In this document: piece after piece, positions 1-8,794 of the stretch
Position numbering within the stretch: position 1 is the first letter of the stretch
How the letters are laid out: each line of letters opens with the position of its first letter
Assembly (NCBI GenBank): GCA_958296385.1
Contig: OY282494.1
Coordinates: forward strand, 479,416 to 543,415
Reading direction: 5' to 3'
Origin: an uncultured Dehalococcoidia bacterium
GTDB lineage: Bacteria; Chloroflexota; Dehalococcoidia; Lucifugimonadales; UBA3495
DNA length: 64,000 nucleotides
Position numbers and translations under genes: made by a program
Notes under the pieces: generated by a model
The model's database searches: none
Seen by the model: only the letters and a program-made list of their open reading frames with translations
Told to the model about the DNA's origin: nothing

Positions 1-751
1 TTAGCACGATGGGCTTGCCCCGTTCCGCCGCCAGCCGGGCCACCTCGAGAAACTTGCGCCCATCCTTGAACCCCTCTACGAACCCGGCGATTACCCGCGT
101 GTCGTCATCGTCCAGCAGATAGCGCGCAAAGTCGCAAAAATCCAAGTCGGCCTCGTTGCCGGTGGACACAATGTAGGTAAAGCCAATCCCTTCGTCCACC
201 GCCCGCGTCAGAAACGGCCCAAACGCCGACGCCCCACTCTGGCACACCAGCCCGATTGGCCCACTCAATCCGGCGGCCCCCCGCGATGACGCACTGGCCC
301 AGATGTCATCTTTCAGATTCGCCAGCCCCAGGCAGTTCGGCCCGCTGACCCGCAGCCCCGATTCTTGCGCGAACCGGCCCAGCTCAACCTGCAACTCCCG
401 CCGGTCGTCCTCCCCCCGCTCGGCAAACCCGGCCGAGATGACGATAGCCGACTTGGCCCCCTTGGCGTGGCTTTCCCGCAGCGTGTCCAGCACCGCGTGA
501 TACGGCACCACGACACCCACCACGTCCGGCGCCTCCGGCAGTTCCGACACCGACGCATAGCACGGCACGCCCTGTATCTCATCGTAGCGCGGGTTCACCG
601 GATACACGTTCACCCGGCCCCGCGCCCCCAGCGCCGCCGCCAGAAACCGCCCCCCATACTGCATCCGCGGCGTAGCCCCCACCACCGCAATCGAGCGCGG
701 GTTCAACATCCGGTCAATAGATGCCAGCTGCGCGTCAGTCCAGAATGTCAT
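1..751 (-). CDS. NDP-forming acyl-CoA synthetase, CoA-binding part (3' end outside window)
   Basis: This is the N-terminal 250 codons of a protein that runs off the left edge with no stop. The translation shows the CoA-binding Rossmann start (RSIAVVGA, residues 19-26), then VYPVNPRYDEIQG, GPNCLG near residue 143, and the succinyl-CoA-ligase-like stretch CQSGASAFG followed by STGNEADLDFCDF. This order is typical of ADP-forming acetyl/acyl-CoA synthetases, which make ATP from acyl-CoA. The start ATG follows GGAG at a workable distance. The missing part should hold the ATP-grasp domain, or a separate gene may encode it. The family is clear; the substrate is unknown. Confidence 0.88.
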   Translation of the reverse strand, partial: MTFWTDAQLASIDRMLNPRSIAVVGATPRMQYGGRFLAAALGARGRVNVYPVNPRYDEIQGVPCYASVSELPEAPDVVGVVVPYHAVLDTLRESHAKGAKSAIVISAGFAERGEDDRRELQVELGRFAQESGLRVSGPNCLGLANLKDDIWASASSRGAAGLSGPIGLVCQSGASAFGPFLTRAVDEGIGFTYIVSTGNEADLDFCDFARYLLDDDDTRVIAGFVEGFKDGRKFLEVARLAAERGKPIVL

Positions 752-893
752 TGCCAAATCTCCTGCAATATAGTGATTTCTCGCGTCCCCGCAAACGCTA
801 CCCGCCTATCCGCACCAGCTCACCGCGCGCCCAGGACGCCGCATAGCGCAAGTCAACCGGGTCATACCCGGTGAGCCGGCCATCATTGCCGCC

Positions 894-1577
894 TTACGCA
901 GTTGTACGCTCTGCAATGGACTTGCCCACGCCCCCGATTTGATGGACTAGCCGGTCTGTCCGGTTGATGTTCCCGTACAGAACGTCAGCCCGCAGGATAG
1001 CAGGAGAAACTGACTGCACCCGATTCAGCCGTCGCTCTATTGACGCAATCATCATGTTCAGTCTCAAAAAATACAAACACTGCGCGACATGGATGAGAAT
1101 AAGCACGCTGAGGCTAACCAGCGCAATATAAAGGGAAACGGTTGCGCCAGGATAATCGATTTGAACCCCCAGTGCTGTCATTATGACGCTGCACGCAAGC
1201 GTCACGAAGCACAGCGGAGTCACGTAAAAGCTGTAAGCCGTCAAGCGGGCCATAGCGGAACCCCGCGCTTGCTTACCATAATCTCCCCCGACAAGCTCCA
1301 TGTCCGGCGCCATGCGCGCTGCGACGGCCTCAATCCGTTTTCTGATTGTCGCCAGCCAGGCTGTGTAGCCTCGCGAAACCAGAAAATACAGGTTAAGCCC
1401 CAACCAGGCGCCTACGGTCATTGCGAAGCACGCCGCAATCCCAAGCGCCGTAGCTTCGTCCACGGATTGACCCAACCGGAACGCGCCAATAACCAACCCG
1501 AATACGACGCCGACAACGACCAGACGGATTTCTACTGGCGTCACTTTTCTGACAAATGTCCACATTTGCCTGCACAT
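894..1577 (-). CDS. hypothetical membrane protein with about four TM segments
   Basis: A 227-residue protein I do not recognise. Hydrophobic stretches appear near the N-terminus (RLVVVGVVFGLVIGAF), at LGIAACFAMTVGAWLGLNLYFLV, at YVTPLCFVTLACSVIMTALGV and at VSLYIALVSLSVLILIHVAQ, so four membrane helices are likely. Between helices two and three is a soluble loop with a basic heptad-like run (IRKRIEAVAARM). I chose the ATG preceded by GAGGGA; an upstream TTG in frame would overlap the gene before it. That gene ends four bases upstream, so the two are probably co-transcribed and may form one membrane complex. Confidence 0.6.
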   Translation of the reverse strand: MCRQMWTFVRKVTPVEIRLVVVGVVFGLVIGAFRLGQSVDEATALGIAACFAMTVGAWLGLNLYFLVSRGYTAWLATIRKRIEAVAARMAPDMELVGGDYGKQARGSAMARLTAYSFYVTPLCFVTLACSVIMTALGVQIDYPGATVSLYIALVSLSVLILIHVAQCLYFLRLNMMIASIERRLNRVQSVSPAILRADVLYGNINRTDRLVHQIGGVGKSIAERTTA

Positions 1578-1581
1578 CGCG

Positions 1582-1872
1582 CTATTCCCTCGTCCTGCGT
1601 ACAAAGGCGTTGGCGGATACGATTGCCTCCCAGGTAGCCACGACCGCGCCGGTACTCGCCCACACCAAAGCGCAACCCACCAGCGTTACATCAAGCACAT
1701 ATTGTACTATCCGATAAGCCGCCGTATCATAGCCAACCGCAATTCCAATGAGCCATTCCAGCAAGATGCCGGAGCCTACCATAATTGCTGCCATCACCAA
1801 TGACGTCAAAAACGTCAAGGCAGCCGGCAGAACCCGACGCAGAGCCGTTTGTAATTCCTCACGCCACATCAT
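1582..1872 (-). CDS. small hypothetical membrane protein with two TM segments
   Basis: A 96-residue protein with two hydrophobic segments (LTFLTSLVMAAIMVGSGILL and YVLDVTLVGCALVWASTGAVV), a short amphipathic N-terminus and a basic C-terminal tail (FVRRTRE). No family is recognised. It lies four bases upstream of the larger membrane protein in the same direction, which suggests a two-gene operon. The start is an ATG directly followed by a second ATG-like codon pair (MM); either could be used. Confidence 0.5.
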   Translation of the reverse strand: MMWREELQTALRRVLPAALTFLTSLVMAAIMVGSGILLEWLIGIAVGYDTAAYRIVQYVLDVTLVGCALVWASTGAVVATWEAIVSANAFVRRTRE

Positions 1873-1914
1873 GGCAGGATAGTAACACCATTATAAGCCC
1901 TGCCGCATCTGCTC

Positions 1915-3633
1915 CTATGTCTCCCCCGACCTCCGCACGTCGGCCCGCCAGTCGTCCGGGCTGGGCCCCCGGTCAATCAGCACGTCCACCACAGCCGGCA
2001 GCCCCGATGCCTGGGCCTGCCGCAGCGCATCGCCCAAATCGCGCGAATCCGACACCTGCACGCCAAAACACCCAAAGCCCCGGGCCACGGCGGCGTTGTC
2101 CGTTTCCGCAAACTCCGATGCGATGTACTCCCCCGGCGCCTGATGGTGTCGCACCATCCCCAACGCCCCGTCGTTGAACACCACGCAGATAATCGGCAGT
2201 TCGTACTGCATCGCCGTGGACAGCGCGTTGACCGTCATCATATAGCCGCCGTCGCCCGTTACGCCCACCACCGGCCGGCCCGGATACGCAATCTGCAACC
2301 CCACCGCTGCCGGCAGTCCCCAGCCCATGCCGGCCGTCCCGCCGGGGCAAAAGAACGTGTGCGCCTGCTGCGACTGGAACAGATGCGCCATCCACGTCCG
2401 GTTATTCCCCGCGTCCAGCGCGTACACCGTATCGGACGGCATCGTGTCTTGCAGCACCCGCACCACCCGCTGCGGCAGCACCGGCGACGAATCGGTATGC
2501 AGCCCGGCGTCCTCGTAGAACCCCTGCTCCCGCTTGCGTCCGGCCAGCGCGCCGGCCCACTCGCTGCGCCCGCCGGCCGTGCTTGCCGACGCCTCCGCCG
2601 ATGCCTCCACCAGCTGCCCCAGGATGCTGCCGGCATCCCCAATCAGGCCCAGCTCTACCGGGAACGTCCAGCCGGCGTTGCGGTCGTCAATGTCAATCTG
2701 GATGATGCGCTGCCCGCGCGGGTTGAACACGTTGGGCTGTTCCCGCACCGTATCCTGCGGACTCAGTTTCGCCCCCACGATAACCACCGTGTCGGCGTCG
2801 CCCACCGCCCGGTTCGCCGCCTCTTGCCCGTAGATGCCCACCATGCCCACCGCCAGCGGGTGCGTTTCGGCGATGGCCGACTTGCCCTTGTAGCTGGTGG
2901 CCACCGGCGCGCCCCACTGCTCCGCCAGCTGCTGCAAAACGCCATGCGCCCGCGCCATGTGCACCCCGTTGCCGGCCACGATGACCGGCCGTTTCGACTG
3001 CGCCAGTATCTCGATTGCCCGGTCAATGTCCTGCGGCGCCGCCTGCGGCTTGGCGGTGTTCAGATACCCCGCCGTGTCGTGGATAAACGGCGGCGATTCC
3101 AAATCCACCTCGCCGCCGATGGACGCCGTGCGCATCAGCAGGCACGTCGGGCCGGGCCGCCCGCTGGTGGCGTGCTTGATAGCCAGCTGCGCCCCCAGCG
3201 CCGCCTCTTTCGGCGACGTCGCCAGCGTGGTGTACTTGGTCATCGCGCGAAAGATGTTGTGCAAGTCAATGCTGCCGTACTCACCGGCCCCCGACTGGTT
3301 GGCCGGATGCTGCCCCACGCCGCCATCCGAGGTATCGGTAAGCACCAGCATCGGGCTGCTGGAGAGCATCGCCTCCATAATCCCAAAAGCGGCGTTAGAC
3401 CCCATAAACAGCCCCTGCCCCATAATCACCGCCGGCTTGCCCGTAGCCCGCGCGTAAGCATCGGCCATAATCGCCGCCGTCTGCTCGTGCCGCGCCAGGT
3501 AAGTGCTAATCACCCCCTCCTTACCCACCAGCCGCCCAAAAATCTGCCCCGTCCCCCCGCCCGGAATACCAAACACGGCATCAATCCCGGCCTCCTCCAA
3601 AAACTGCACAATAAGCTCGTTAGCCTGCGGCAT
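1915..3633 (-). CDS. thiamine-pyrophosphate enzyme, acetolactate synthase-like
   Basis: A 572-residue, three-domain TPP enzyme of the POX/acetolactate synthase superfamily. The N-terminal PYR domain has the catalytic glutamate in RHEQ (Glu50) and the sequence ADAYARATGKP. The C-terminal PP domain has the cofactor motif GDGGYMMTVNALSTA near residue 460 and a following VVFNDGALGM. A strong GGAGGTG ribosome site precedes the ATG. No small regulatory subunit or ilvC neighbour is present, so a biosynthetic acetolactate synthase role is doubtful. A decarboxylase or carboligase of a catabolic pathway (benzoylformate decarboxylase, sulfopyruvate or oxalyl-CoA type) is equally possible. Confidence 0.85.
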   Translation of the reverse strand: MPQANELIVQFLEEAGIDAVFGIPGGGTGQIFGRLVGKEGVISTYLARHEQTAAIMADAYARATGKPAVIMGQGLFMGSNAAFGIMEAMLSSSPMLVLTDTSDGGVGQHPANQSGAGEYGSIDLHNIFRAMTKYTTLATSPKEAALGAQLAIKHATSGRPGPTCLLMRTASIGGEVDLESPPFIHDTAGYLNTAKPQAAPQDIDRAIEILAQSKRPVIVAGNGVHMARAHGVLQQLAEQWGAPVATSYKGKSAIAETHPLAVGMVGIYGQEAANRAVGDADTVVIVGAKLSPQDTVREQPNVFNPRGQRIIQIDIDDRNAGWTFPVELGLIGDAGSILGQLVEASAEASASTAGGRSEWAGALAGRKREQGFYEDAGLHTDSSPVLPQRVVRVLQDTMPSDTVYALDAGNNRTWMAHLFQSQQAHTFFCPGGTAGMGWGLPAAVGLQIAYPGRPVVGVTGDGGYMMTVNALSTAMQYELPIICVVFNDGALGMVRHHQAPGEYIASEFAETDNAAVARGFGCFGVQVSDSRDLGDALRQAQASGLPAVVDVLIDRGPSPDDWRADVRRSGET

Positions 3634-3853
3634 AATGACACCTCCTCAAACCAGTCGCACCAAATCCCCGCCGATAATACCTGCGGCCCACCGGCAGGTC
3701 AACATAACCGCCTTTCCGGTAGCGGGAGGTGTGCGATATGTGACGCTCCAATGGTTGACCCCGCCGTTAGCCTCAATCTATCCTATCCTGTCTATTCCAA
3801 CGATAGCCGGTGCAATGGCCGGCCCAACAGCCGGAACGGAGCAGTCCATTATC

Positions 3854-6754
3854 ATGCCGCGCCACGTAGAAGGCAGCGCCAATTTTGCCCTGGGCGATTT
3901 GCTGGCCGGGGTGCTCCCCGGCTGCCGGGTGCGCGCGGAAACTACCCAGCTGTTCACCCAGCATCCGGGCCGCCACGCCGACGTGCTGATTACGGCAACC
4001 GGCCGTTCCCCCGTCGTCGTAGAGGCCGAGTATCTGCCGGCGTCATCGGTAGAGGCCGACGCCAAAAGCCGCCTGGGCCTGCTGGTGCTGGACGAACCCC
4101 GCGTTGTTGAGGCCGCCATCGCCCTGCGCTACCCGCCCCGCATCAGCACCGCCCCCGACCTTGCCGCCGCGCTGGCCCCGGCCGCCTTTTCCTACTGCGT
4201 CCATTACGAGGACGGCAGCCGGTTCCCCGAATCCCGCTGGATTGAGGGCTCCCTGTCCGACCTTGCCGACCTGATCCGCCTGGTTTCCGTCCCCCAGCGC
4301 GCCGTTGACGAATCCGCGCAGGCTTTGGAAAAGGCCATTGACGCCGCCGTTGCCATCATCAACGATATGGCCCGGCAGCTCCCCCACATCACCCCGGACA
4401 TCGCCCGCCTGCTGGGCCTGGACGACGTGCTGCAAACCCGCCGCATGGCCTGCGCCATCATCGCCAACGCCATCGCCTTTCAGGGCCGCTTGCACGGCAT
4501 CCATCAGAACGTCAAGTCCCTGCGCCAGACCGCCGGCGAGGGCGTAGCCAACCCCCAGCGTGAAACCCTGCTGGCCTGGGCCGACATCCTGCAAATCAAC
4601 TACTGGCCCATTTTCGCCGTCGCCCACGATATAGTCGAGCAACTCCCGGCCCACGCCGCCAGCCAGATTCTCCGCCGCCTGATGCTCACCGCCGAAAGCA
4701 TCAACGCCTCCGGCGCCCACATCTCCCACGACCTCACCGGGCGCGTGTTCCAGCGTCTTATCGCCGACCGCAAGTATCTGGCCACGTTCTACACCCTGCC
4801 CGCCTCGGCCGCCCTGCTGGCCCGCCTGGCCGTAAGCAAGATGGAGGGCATGGACTGGTCAGACCCGGCCGCCATCGGCGAACTCCGCATCGCCGATTTC
4901 GCCTGCGGCACCGGCGCCCTGCTGTCGGCGGTGTACGAGCAGATTGCCAGCCGACACGAGCGCAGCGGCGGCGACCCGGCCCAGCTCCACCCAATCGTTA
5001 TGGAGCAAGTCCTCTACGGCTGCGACGTAATGCCCTCCGCCATCCACATCACCGGCTCCACCCTCGCCGGCGCCCAGCCCGCCGTCGGCTACTCCGAATC
5101 CCGCATCTACACCATGCCCTACGGACGGCAGCCCGACGGAACCGTTGCCATCGGCTCCCTGGAGCTGCTGAACAAAAGCAGCCAGCTCGTAATGCTCAAC
5201 ACCAACGACCCGGCCCGGCGCACCGGCAGCATCGGCGAGGAAACCACCGCCCAAACTATGGCGGAGTTCCCCGACGCCGGCTTTGACATGGTAATAATGA
5301 ACCCGCCCTTTACCCGCGCCACCAACCACGAGGGCGCTCACTCCGACGTCACCAACCCGGCTTTCGCCGCCTTTAACGCCACCCCCGAGGACCAGACCGC
5401 TATGGGCCAGCGGATTAACCGGCTGGGCCGCGGCACTTCCTATCACGGCAACGCTGGCATCGCCTCGGCGTTTGCAGCCCTGGCCGACAAAAAGCTCAAA
5501 CCCGGCGGCGTGCTGGCCCTGGTGCTGCCCCTGTCCATCGCCGCCGGCTTGTCCTGGCAGGATTGCCGCCGGATGCTGGCCGACGGCTACTCCGATATGA
5601 CCGTGTTGAGCATCGCGGCCAACGGACGGGAGATGTCATTCTCATCCGACACCGGTATGGCCGAATGTCTGCTCATCGCCCGCAAAAACGCCGAGTCGGA
5701 TACTGCCCCAGTCCTTCCACGGGCACAGTTCGCATCCCTGATCCGCCGCCCCGGCGGGTTCGCCCAAACCGCCGTCCTTGCCGGATCCGTCATCGCCTCC
5801 GATCCCATCCGCGCCATCGAGGACGGCCCCGTCGAGGGCACCATCTTGCAGGTAGGCGGGGATAGAACCGGAGAGATGCTCACTGCCCCGCTCGACCGCA
5901 ACGGCGCCAATTGGGGCAGCGTCCGCATCGTTGGCTATTCTTTGGCCCAAACCGCCCACTATCTGACCCAAGCCCAAATGTGGCTGCCAAGACAACGCCC
6001 GGCGCAGCAACTGCCTATCGTCCCGCTGAACTCCGTCGGCAAACTCGGCCTGGTACATCGGGACATCACCGGCCCCGCCCCCCGCGGGCCATTCGACAAG
6101 ATAATCCCCACTCTGGATGCTCTTTACCCCGCGCTCTGGAACCACAATGCCAGTAAAGAAACCCGGCTGGTCTGCGAACCCGATTCAGCATTGCGGGTAC
6201 GAACGGGAATGGATGATAAAGCCGGTGCCGTCTGGCAGTATGCCAGCCGTACCCACCTTAATCTCGATTTCACCTTCGGCTCGCAACCACTTGCCGTAGC
6301 GTTCACCGAGGCGGAATCAATCGGCGGCCGCGTATGGCCCAACGTGATTTTCGATGACGGGCGCTTTGACTACGCCTTTGCAGTTTGGGGTAACAGCACG
6401 CTGGGCCTGCTGTCCTACTGGTGGCACTCCAGCCGCCAGCAATCAAGCAAGGCCAATATAACCATCCGCTCCGCCGAAACCCTGCCCGTTCTGGATTTCC
6501 GCGCCCTCACCGACGCCCAGCTAACCACCGCCGCCGCCATCTTTGACGAGTTCCGCGACAAAGAACTCCAGCCCGCCTACCTGGCCGACGCCGACCCCAA
6601 CCGCGCCGAACTGGACCACCGCGTAATCTGCGACCTGCTGGGCTTCAACGACGAAATCTACCACGCCGTCCGCCTGGTAACCGCCAAATGGTGCGCCGAG
6701 CCATCAGTCAACGGCGGCAAACCACGCCCCCCCGGAACAACGCGGGTCTGGTAA
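3854..6754 (+). CDS. N6-adenine DNA methyltransferase, possible type IIG restriction-modification fusion
   Basis: A 966-residue protein with methyltransferase motif I (DFACGTGALL, near residue 347) and motif IV NPPF (near residue 481), the gamma-class signature of N6-adenine methylases. Helical sequence precedes the catalytic core, and a long C-terminal part could be the target-recognition domain. Residues 42-59 (ADVLI, then VVVEAEY) resemble a PD-(D/E)xK core with an E-x-E third position, which would make this a single-chain type IIG enzyme. The length fits that class. The open frame extends upstream to 3503, but that part overlaps the divergent TPP gene; the ATG used here follows ACGGAG. 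No separate restriction or specificity gene is nearby. The methylase assignment is strong; the nuclease part is inference. Confidence 0.8.
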   Translation: MPRHVEGSANFALGDLLAGVLPGCRVRAETTQLFTQHPGRHADVLITATGRSPVVVEAEYLPASSVEADAKSRLGLLVLDEPRVVEAAIALRYPPRISTAPDLAAALAPAAFSYCVHYEDGSRFPESRWIEGSLSDLADLIRLVSVPQRAVDESAQALEKAIDAAVAIINDMARQLPHITPDIARLLGLDDVLQTRRMACAIIANAIAFQGRLHGIHQNVKSLRQTAGEGVANPQRETLLAWADILQINYWPIFAVAHDIVEQLPAHAASQILRRLMLTAESINASGAHISHDLTGRVFQRLIADRKYLATFYTLPASAALLARLAVSKMEGMDWSDPAAIGELRIADFACGTGALLSAVYEQIASRHERSGGDPAQLHPIVMEQVLYGCDVMPSAIHITGSTLAGAQPAVGYSESRIYTMPYGRQPDGTVAIGSLELLNKSSQLVMLNTNDPARRTGSIGEETTAQTMAEFPDAGFDMVIMNPPFTRATNHEGAHSDVTNPAFAAFNATPEDQTAMGQRINRLGRGTSYHGNAGIASAFAALADKKLKPGGVLALVLPLSIAAGLSWQDCRRMLADGYSDMTVLSIAANGREMSFSSDTGMAECLLIARKNAESDTAPVLPRAQFASLIRRPGGFAQTAVLAGSVIASDPIRAIEDGPVEGTILQVGGDRTGEMLTAPLDRNGANWGSVRIVGYSLAQTAHYLTQAQMWLPRQRPAQQLPIVPLNSVGKLGLVHRDITGPAPRGPFDKIIPTLDALYPALWNHNASKETRLVCEPDSALRVRTGMDDKAGAVWQYASRTHLNLDFTFGSQPLAVAFTEAESIGGRVWPNVIFDDGRFDYAFAVWGNSTLGLLSYWWHSSRQQSSKANITIRSAETLPVLDFRALTDAQLTTAAAIFDEFRDKELQPAYLADADPNRAELDHRVICDLLGFNDEIYHAVRLVTAKWCAEPSVNGGKPRPPGTTRVW

Positions 6755-6782
6755 GCAGCCGCCCCCGCCGCACGCCCCCACT

Positions 6783-7004
6783 CTAAGCGTAATGCCAAGC
6801 CCCCCGAAACGCTGCGCCCGGCGGGACATCGGAGTTGAGAACTTCGATAATCAGAACCTTCTCTCTATCCGACAAAATAGGGTGAGCAAGGATAGCGGCA
6901 ATGTTCGCCCGGCGCTGCTCAATACGACCCTCGGCGCGCCCTTCCTCAAACCCTTCTCGGCGCCAGCGCTCGCGGCGTTTGATGACAGCATCGTACAACG
7001 TCAT
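6783..7004 (-). CDS. short paralogous fragment of the neighbouring membrane-protein tail
   Basis: A 73-residue frame starting MTLYDAVIKRRERWRREGF, preceded by GGGAG. It matches, almost residue for residue, the C-terminal third of the protein encoded just upstream (MTLYDAVIKRRQGWRQEG, then a Glu/Arg/Gly-rich charged helix, IAAILAHP, LSD.EKV, LNSD). The N-terminal membrane part is missing, so it is either a separately expressed cytosolic copy of the tail or the remnant of a tandem duplication. An in-frame ATG 27 bases upstream is also possible. Function is unknown. Confidence 0.45.
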   Translation of the reverse strand: MTLYDAVIKRRERWRREGFEEGRAEGRIEQRRANIAAILAHPILSDREKVLIIEVLNSDVPPGAAFRGAWHYA

Positions 7005-7067
7005 AATCACTCCCGTTCGGCAATCGGACATCCTGGTGACGGACGATTGGGGTTTTCGGGGCGGGCA

Positions 7068-7595
7068 TCAGTCTGGGTTGGATACATCGGTCGGGCTGTC
7101 GGAATTGAGAATTGCGATAAACCGGACTTTTTCCTCATCTGACAAGTCTGGATGGGCAAGGATAGCGGCGATTTTCGCCCGGTGTTCCTCCCTGCGTCCC
7201 TCGGCGCGGCCCCCGGCAAAACCGGCGGCAAGGCCGGCGGCGCGCCCTTCCTCAACCCCCTCCTGCCGCCAACCCTGGCGGCGTTTGATTACAGCGTCGT
7301 ACAGCGTCATAATCACTCCTATTGCGAATGGCACGGCCCCGATGCCAGCCTGGGCTATTGCGCCGCTGACCAGCAGCAGGTACGGAATCAGGTAAAACGG
7401 GGTGCGGGTCAGCGAACCCGTTAGGGTTTGGCCGCTGCGCATCCCAATCACGGCCTCGTTGAGTATCAAAGATACAAACAAAGCCAGCGTCACCCAAACC
7501 CGCCACCCGTTGATTGCGGTTTGGATTGCCTGGGGCAAATCGGTTAGCCTAATCATAGCACAGCCCGCTTTCCCGGATTGAAACTCCGTCGTCAT
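7068..7595 (-). CDS. hypothetical membrane protein with charged C-terminal helix
   Basis: A 175-residue protein. Two or three membrane segments fall between residues 33 and 105 (VWVTLALFVSLILNEAV; FYLIPYLLLVSGAIAQAG; then AVPFAIGVIMTLYDAVI), followed by a Gly/Arg/Glu-rich linker (GRAAGLAAGFAGGRAEGRR) and an IAAILAHPDLSDEEKV tail. The tail resembles small modules often seen at the end of Chloroflexota and cyanobacterial hypothetical proteins. The same tail is repeated in the next gene downstream. Start choice is uncertain: an internal ATG at 7556 would shorten it by 13 residues. Confidence 0.5.
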   Translation of the reverse strand: MTTEFQSGKAGCAMIRLTDLPQAIQTAINGWRVWVTLALFVSLILNEAVIGMRSGQTLTGSLTRTPFYLIPYLLLVSGAIAQAGIGAVPFAIGVIMTLYDAVIKRRQGWRQEGVEEGRAAGLAAGFAGGRAEGRREEHRAKIAAILAHPDLSDEEKVRFIAILNSDSPTDVSNPD

Positions 7596-7732
7596 TACCA
7601 GTGCGCTATACTAAGGCCAGCCCCCAACCCAACGTCAACGCCCGCAGCGTCACTACTTTGCGCCGCCTTGCCCAAAACGCCCCACCAAACTAAACCCGCC
7701 GCCAACGGTATGGACATAAATGGAGATATACG

Positions 7733-7948
7733 ATGACGGTCAAACCCACCGCCGGCATCCCGGTTCGCAACGTTTCGCGGGCCGAAATGATGGCAGAACT
7801 GCAACAGGAAATCAGCGAGTACGAGCAGCGCTACGAAATGCCCAGCGAGCGCATGGCCGCGCTTATTGAATGGGGCCAAATGTCGGAAACCGCCGAGGTA
7901 CTGAAATGGTGCTTTGCCTATCGCGTACTGCAATCCATGATATTATAG
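7733..7948 (+). CDS. small coiled-coil protein, antitoxin-like paralogue
   Basis: A 71-residue protein rich in Glu, Gln and Arg (MMAELQQEISEYEQRYEM), predicted to be largely helical. It aligns with the N-terminal part of the gene that follows (IPVR at the start, EYEQRYE in the middle, E..KW near the end). The second copy is directly followed by a TumE-like toxin, so this one may be an orphan antitoxin or the relic of an earlier duplication. No database family was recognised. The ATG follows GGAGATATACG. Confidence 0.5.
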   Translation: MTVKPTAGIPVRNVSRAEMMAELQQEISEYEQRYEMPSERMAALIEWGQMSETAEVLKWCFAYRVLQSMIL

Positions 7949-8021
7949 GCTAGGCACATACAGGGTACGTATCCGAATAAGCGTAGAGGAACTGCACCCG
8001 CCTCTGCCAGGGAGAAACATC

Positions 8022-8303
8022 ATGGCCACCGAAACCATCACCCGCATCCCCGTTCGCTATATCTCCGACGCTGAATTACCCGCGTTGATTGAGGAAAGCC
8101 GCCGCAAAATCAAGGAGTACGAACAGCGCTATGAGCTCCTCAGTGCCGAGATGGCCAACCTCGTGGACCAGGACGAAATAGCACCATCTATCGAGATGAT
8201 CAAGTGGTATCACACTTACGACGAGCTGAAATTTCTCATCGCAAAGACCCCCATGGCTGGAATTCATGGGACCACTACCAAAGCATCCACAACCGCCGGC
8301 TGA
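8022..8303 (+). CDS. candidate antitoxin upstream of a TumE-like toxin
   Basis: A 93-residue, mostly helical protein (IKEYEQRYELLSAEMANLVD) with an N-terminal IPVRYIS, paralogous to the small gene before it. GGGAG precedes the ATG. Its last part overlaps the next reading frame by about 100 bases, and the similarity to the paralogue stops near IKWYHTYDELKFLI. The final 20 residues may therefore be an out-of-frame tail. Placement before a toxin-type gene is the main argument for an antitoxin role; no DNA-binding motif is visible. Confidence 0.5.
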   Translation: MATETITRIPVRYISDAELPALIEESRRKIKEYEQRYELLSAEMANLVDQDEIAPSIEMIKWYHTYDELKFLIAKTPMAGIHGTTTKASTTAG

Positions 8304-8683
8304 GCGAACACCCCTTTGTTGCCGGCTTCCAGGACACGCTGGCCGTATCGGTTCTTGAATCTGCCGGCGTCATCCGGTTCAATGGCTTCGTGCAATGTGA
8401 AAAGGGCGTATTGCTGGAGGTAACCAAGGAACTCAGCATCGAATCCGACAACAGGGGCAGAATGTACGTGCGATGCTACAGCTACCGTTATATCGGCAGA
8501 GTACCGAGATCCCATGTCCTGCTGAAATACCATAATCGTCACGACGACCCGGACGAATACCATCACCGCGTTTATAACCCGGCCACCGGCGAGCAGCTAT
8601 TCCACGAAAATATCCAACGCTACCAATTCCCCACTTTCCCCGAAGTGCTGGACGAATTGGAATTCCTAGCCCGCGACTTGTAA
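8204..8683 (+). CDS. TumE-like (DUF6516-type) toxin candidate
   Basis: A frame of 159 codons whose recognisable part runs from RRLSEHPFVAGFQ to the end. It contains VLLEVTKELSIE, YSYRYIG, LLKYHNRHDDPDEYHHRVYN and FPTFPEVLDELEFLA, a pattern I associate with TumE/DUF6516 toxin-family proteins, including the Y..HNR..H region. The only in-frame start is a GTG deep inside the upstream gene, which gives an unusually long overlap. A better placed ATG at 8253 is out of frame, so a single-base frameshift, or a real translational coupling, is possible. Family recognition is from memory of the pattern, not a search. Confidence 0.55.
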   Translation: MVSHLRRAEISHRKDPHGWNSWDHYQSIHNRRLSEHPFVAGFQDTLAVSVLESAGVIRFNGFVQCEKGVLLEVTKELSIESDNRGRMYVRCYSYRYIGRVPRSHVLLKYHNRHDDPDEYHHRVYNPATGEQLFHENIQRYQFPTFPEVLDELEFLARDL

Positions 8684-8794
8684 TCGCCACCCCGGTTGAC
8701 CCCATCATCCCGCTGCCCTATCATCCCGGCTATCCGGGAGCATCTGGTGTCAATCCAACCGCTCCCCACTGCCCTGTACAAGGAGGGGAGCGCT

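Noticed and set aside
3503-3853. N-terminal extension of the methyltransferase
   Set aside because: The extension overlaps the divergent TPP gene's start and ribosome site and lacks a start signal.
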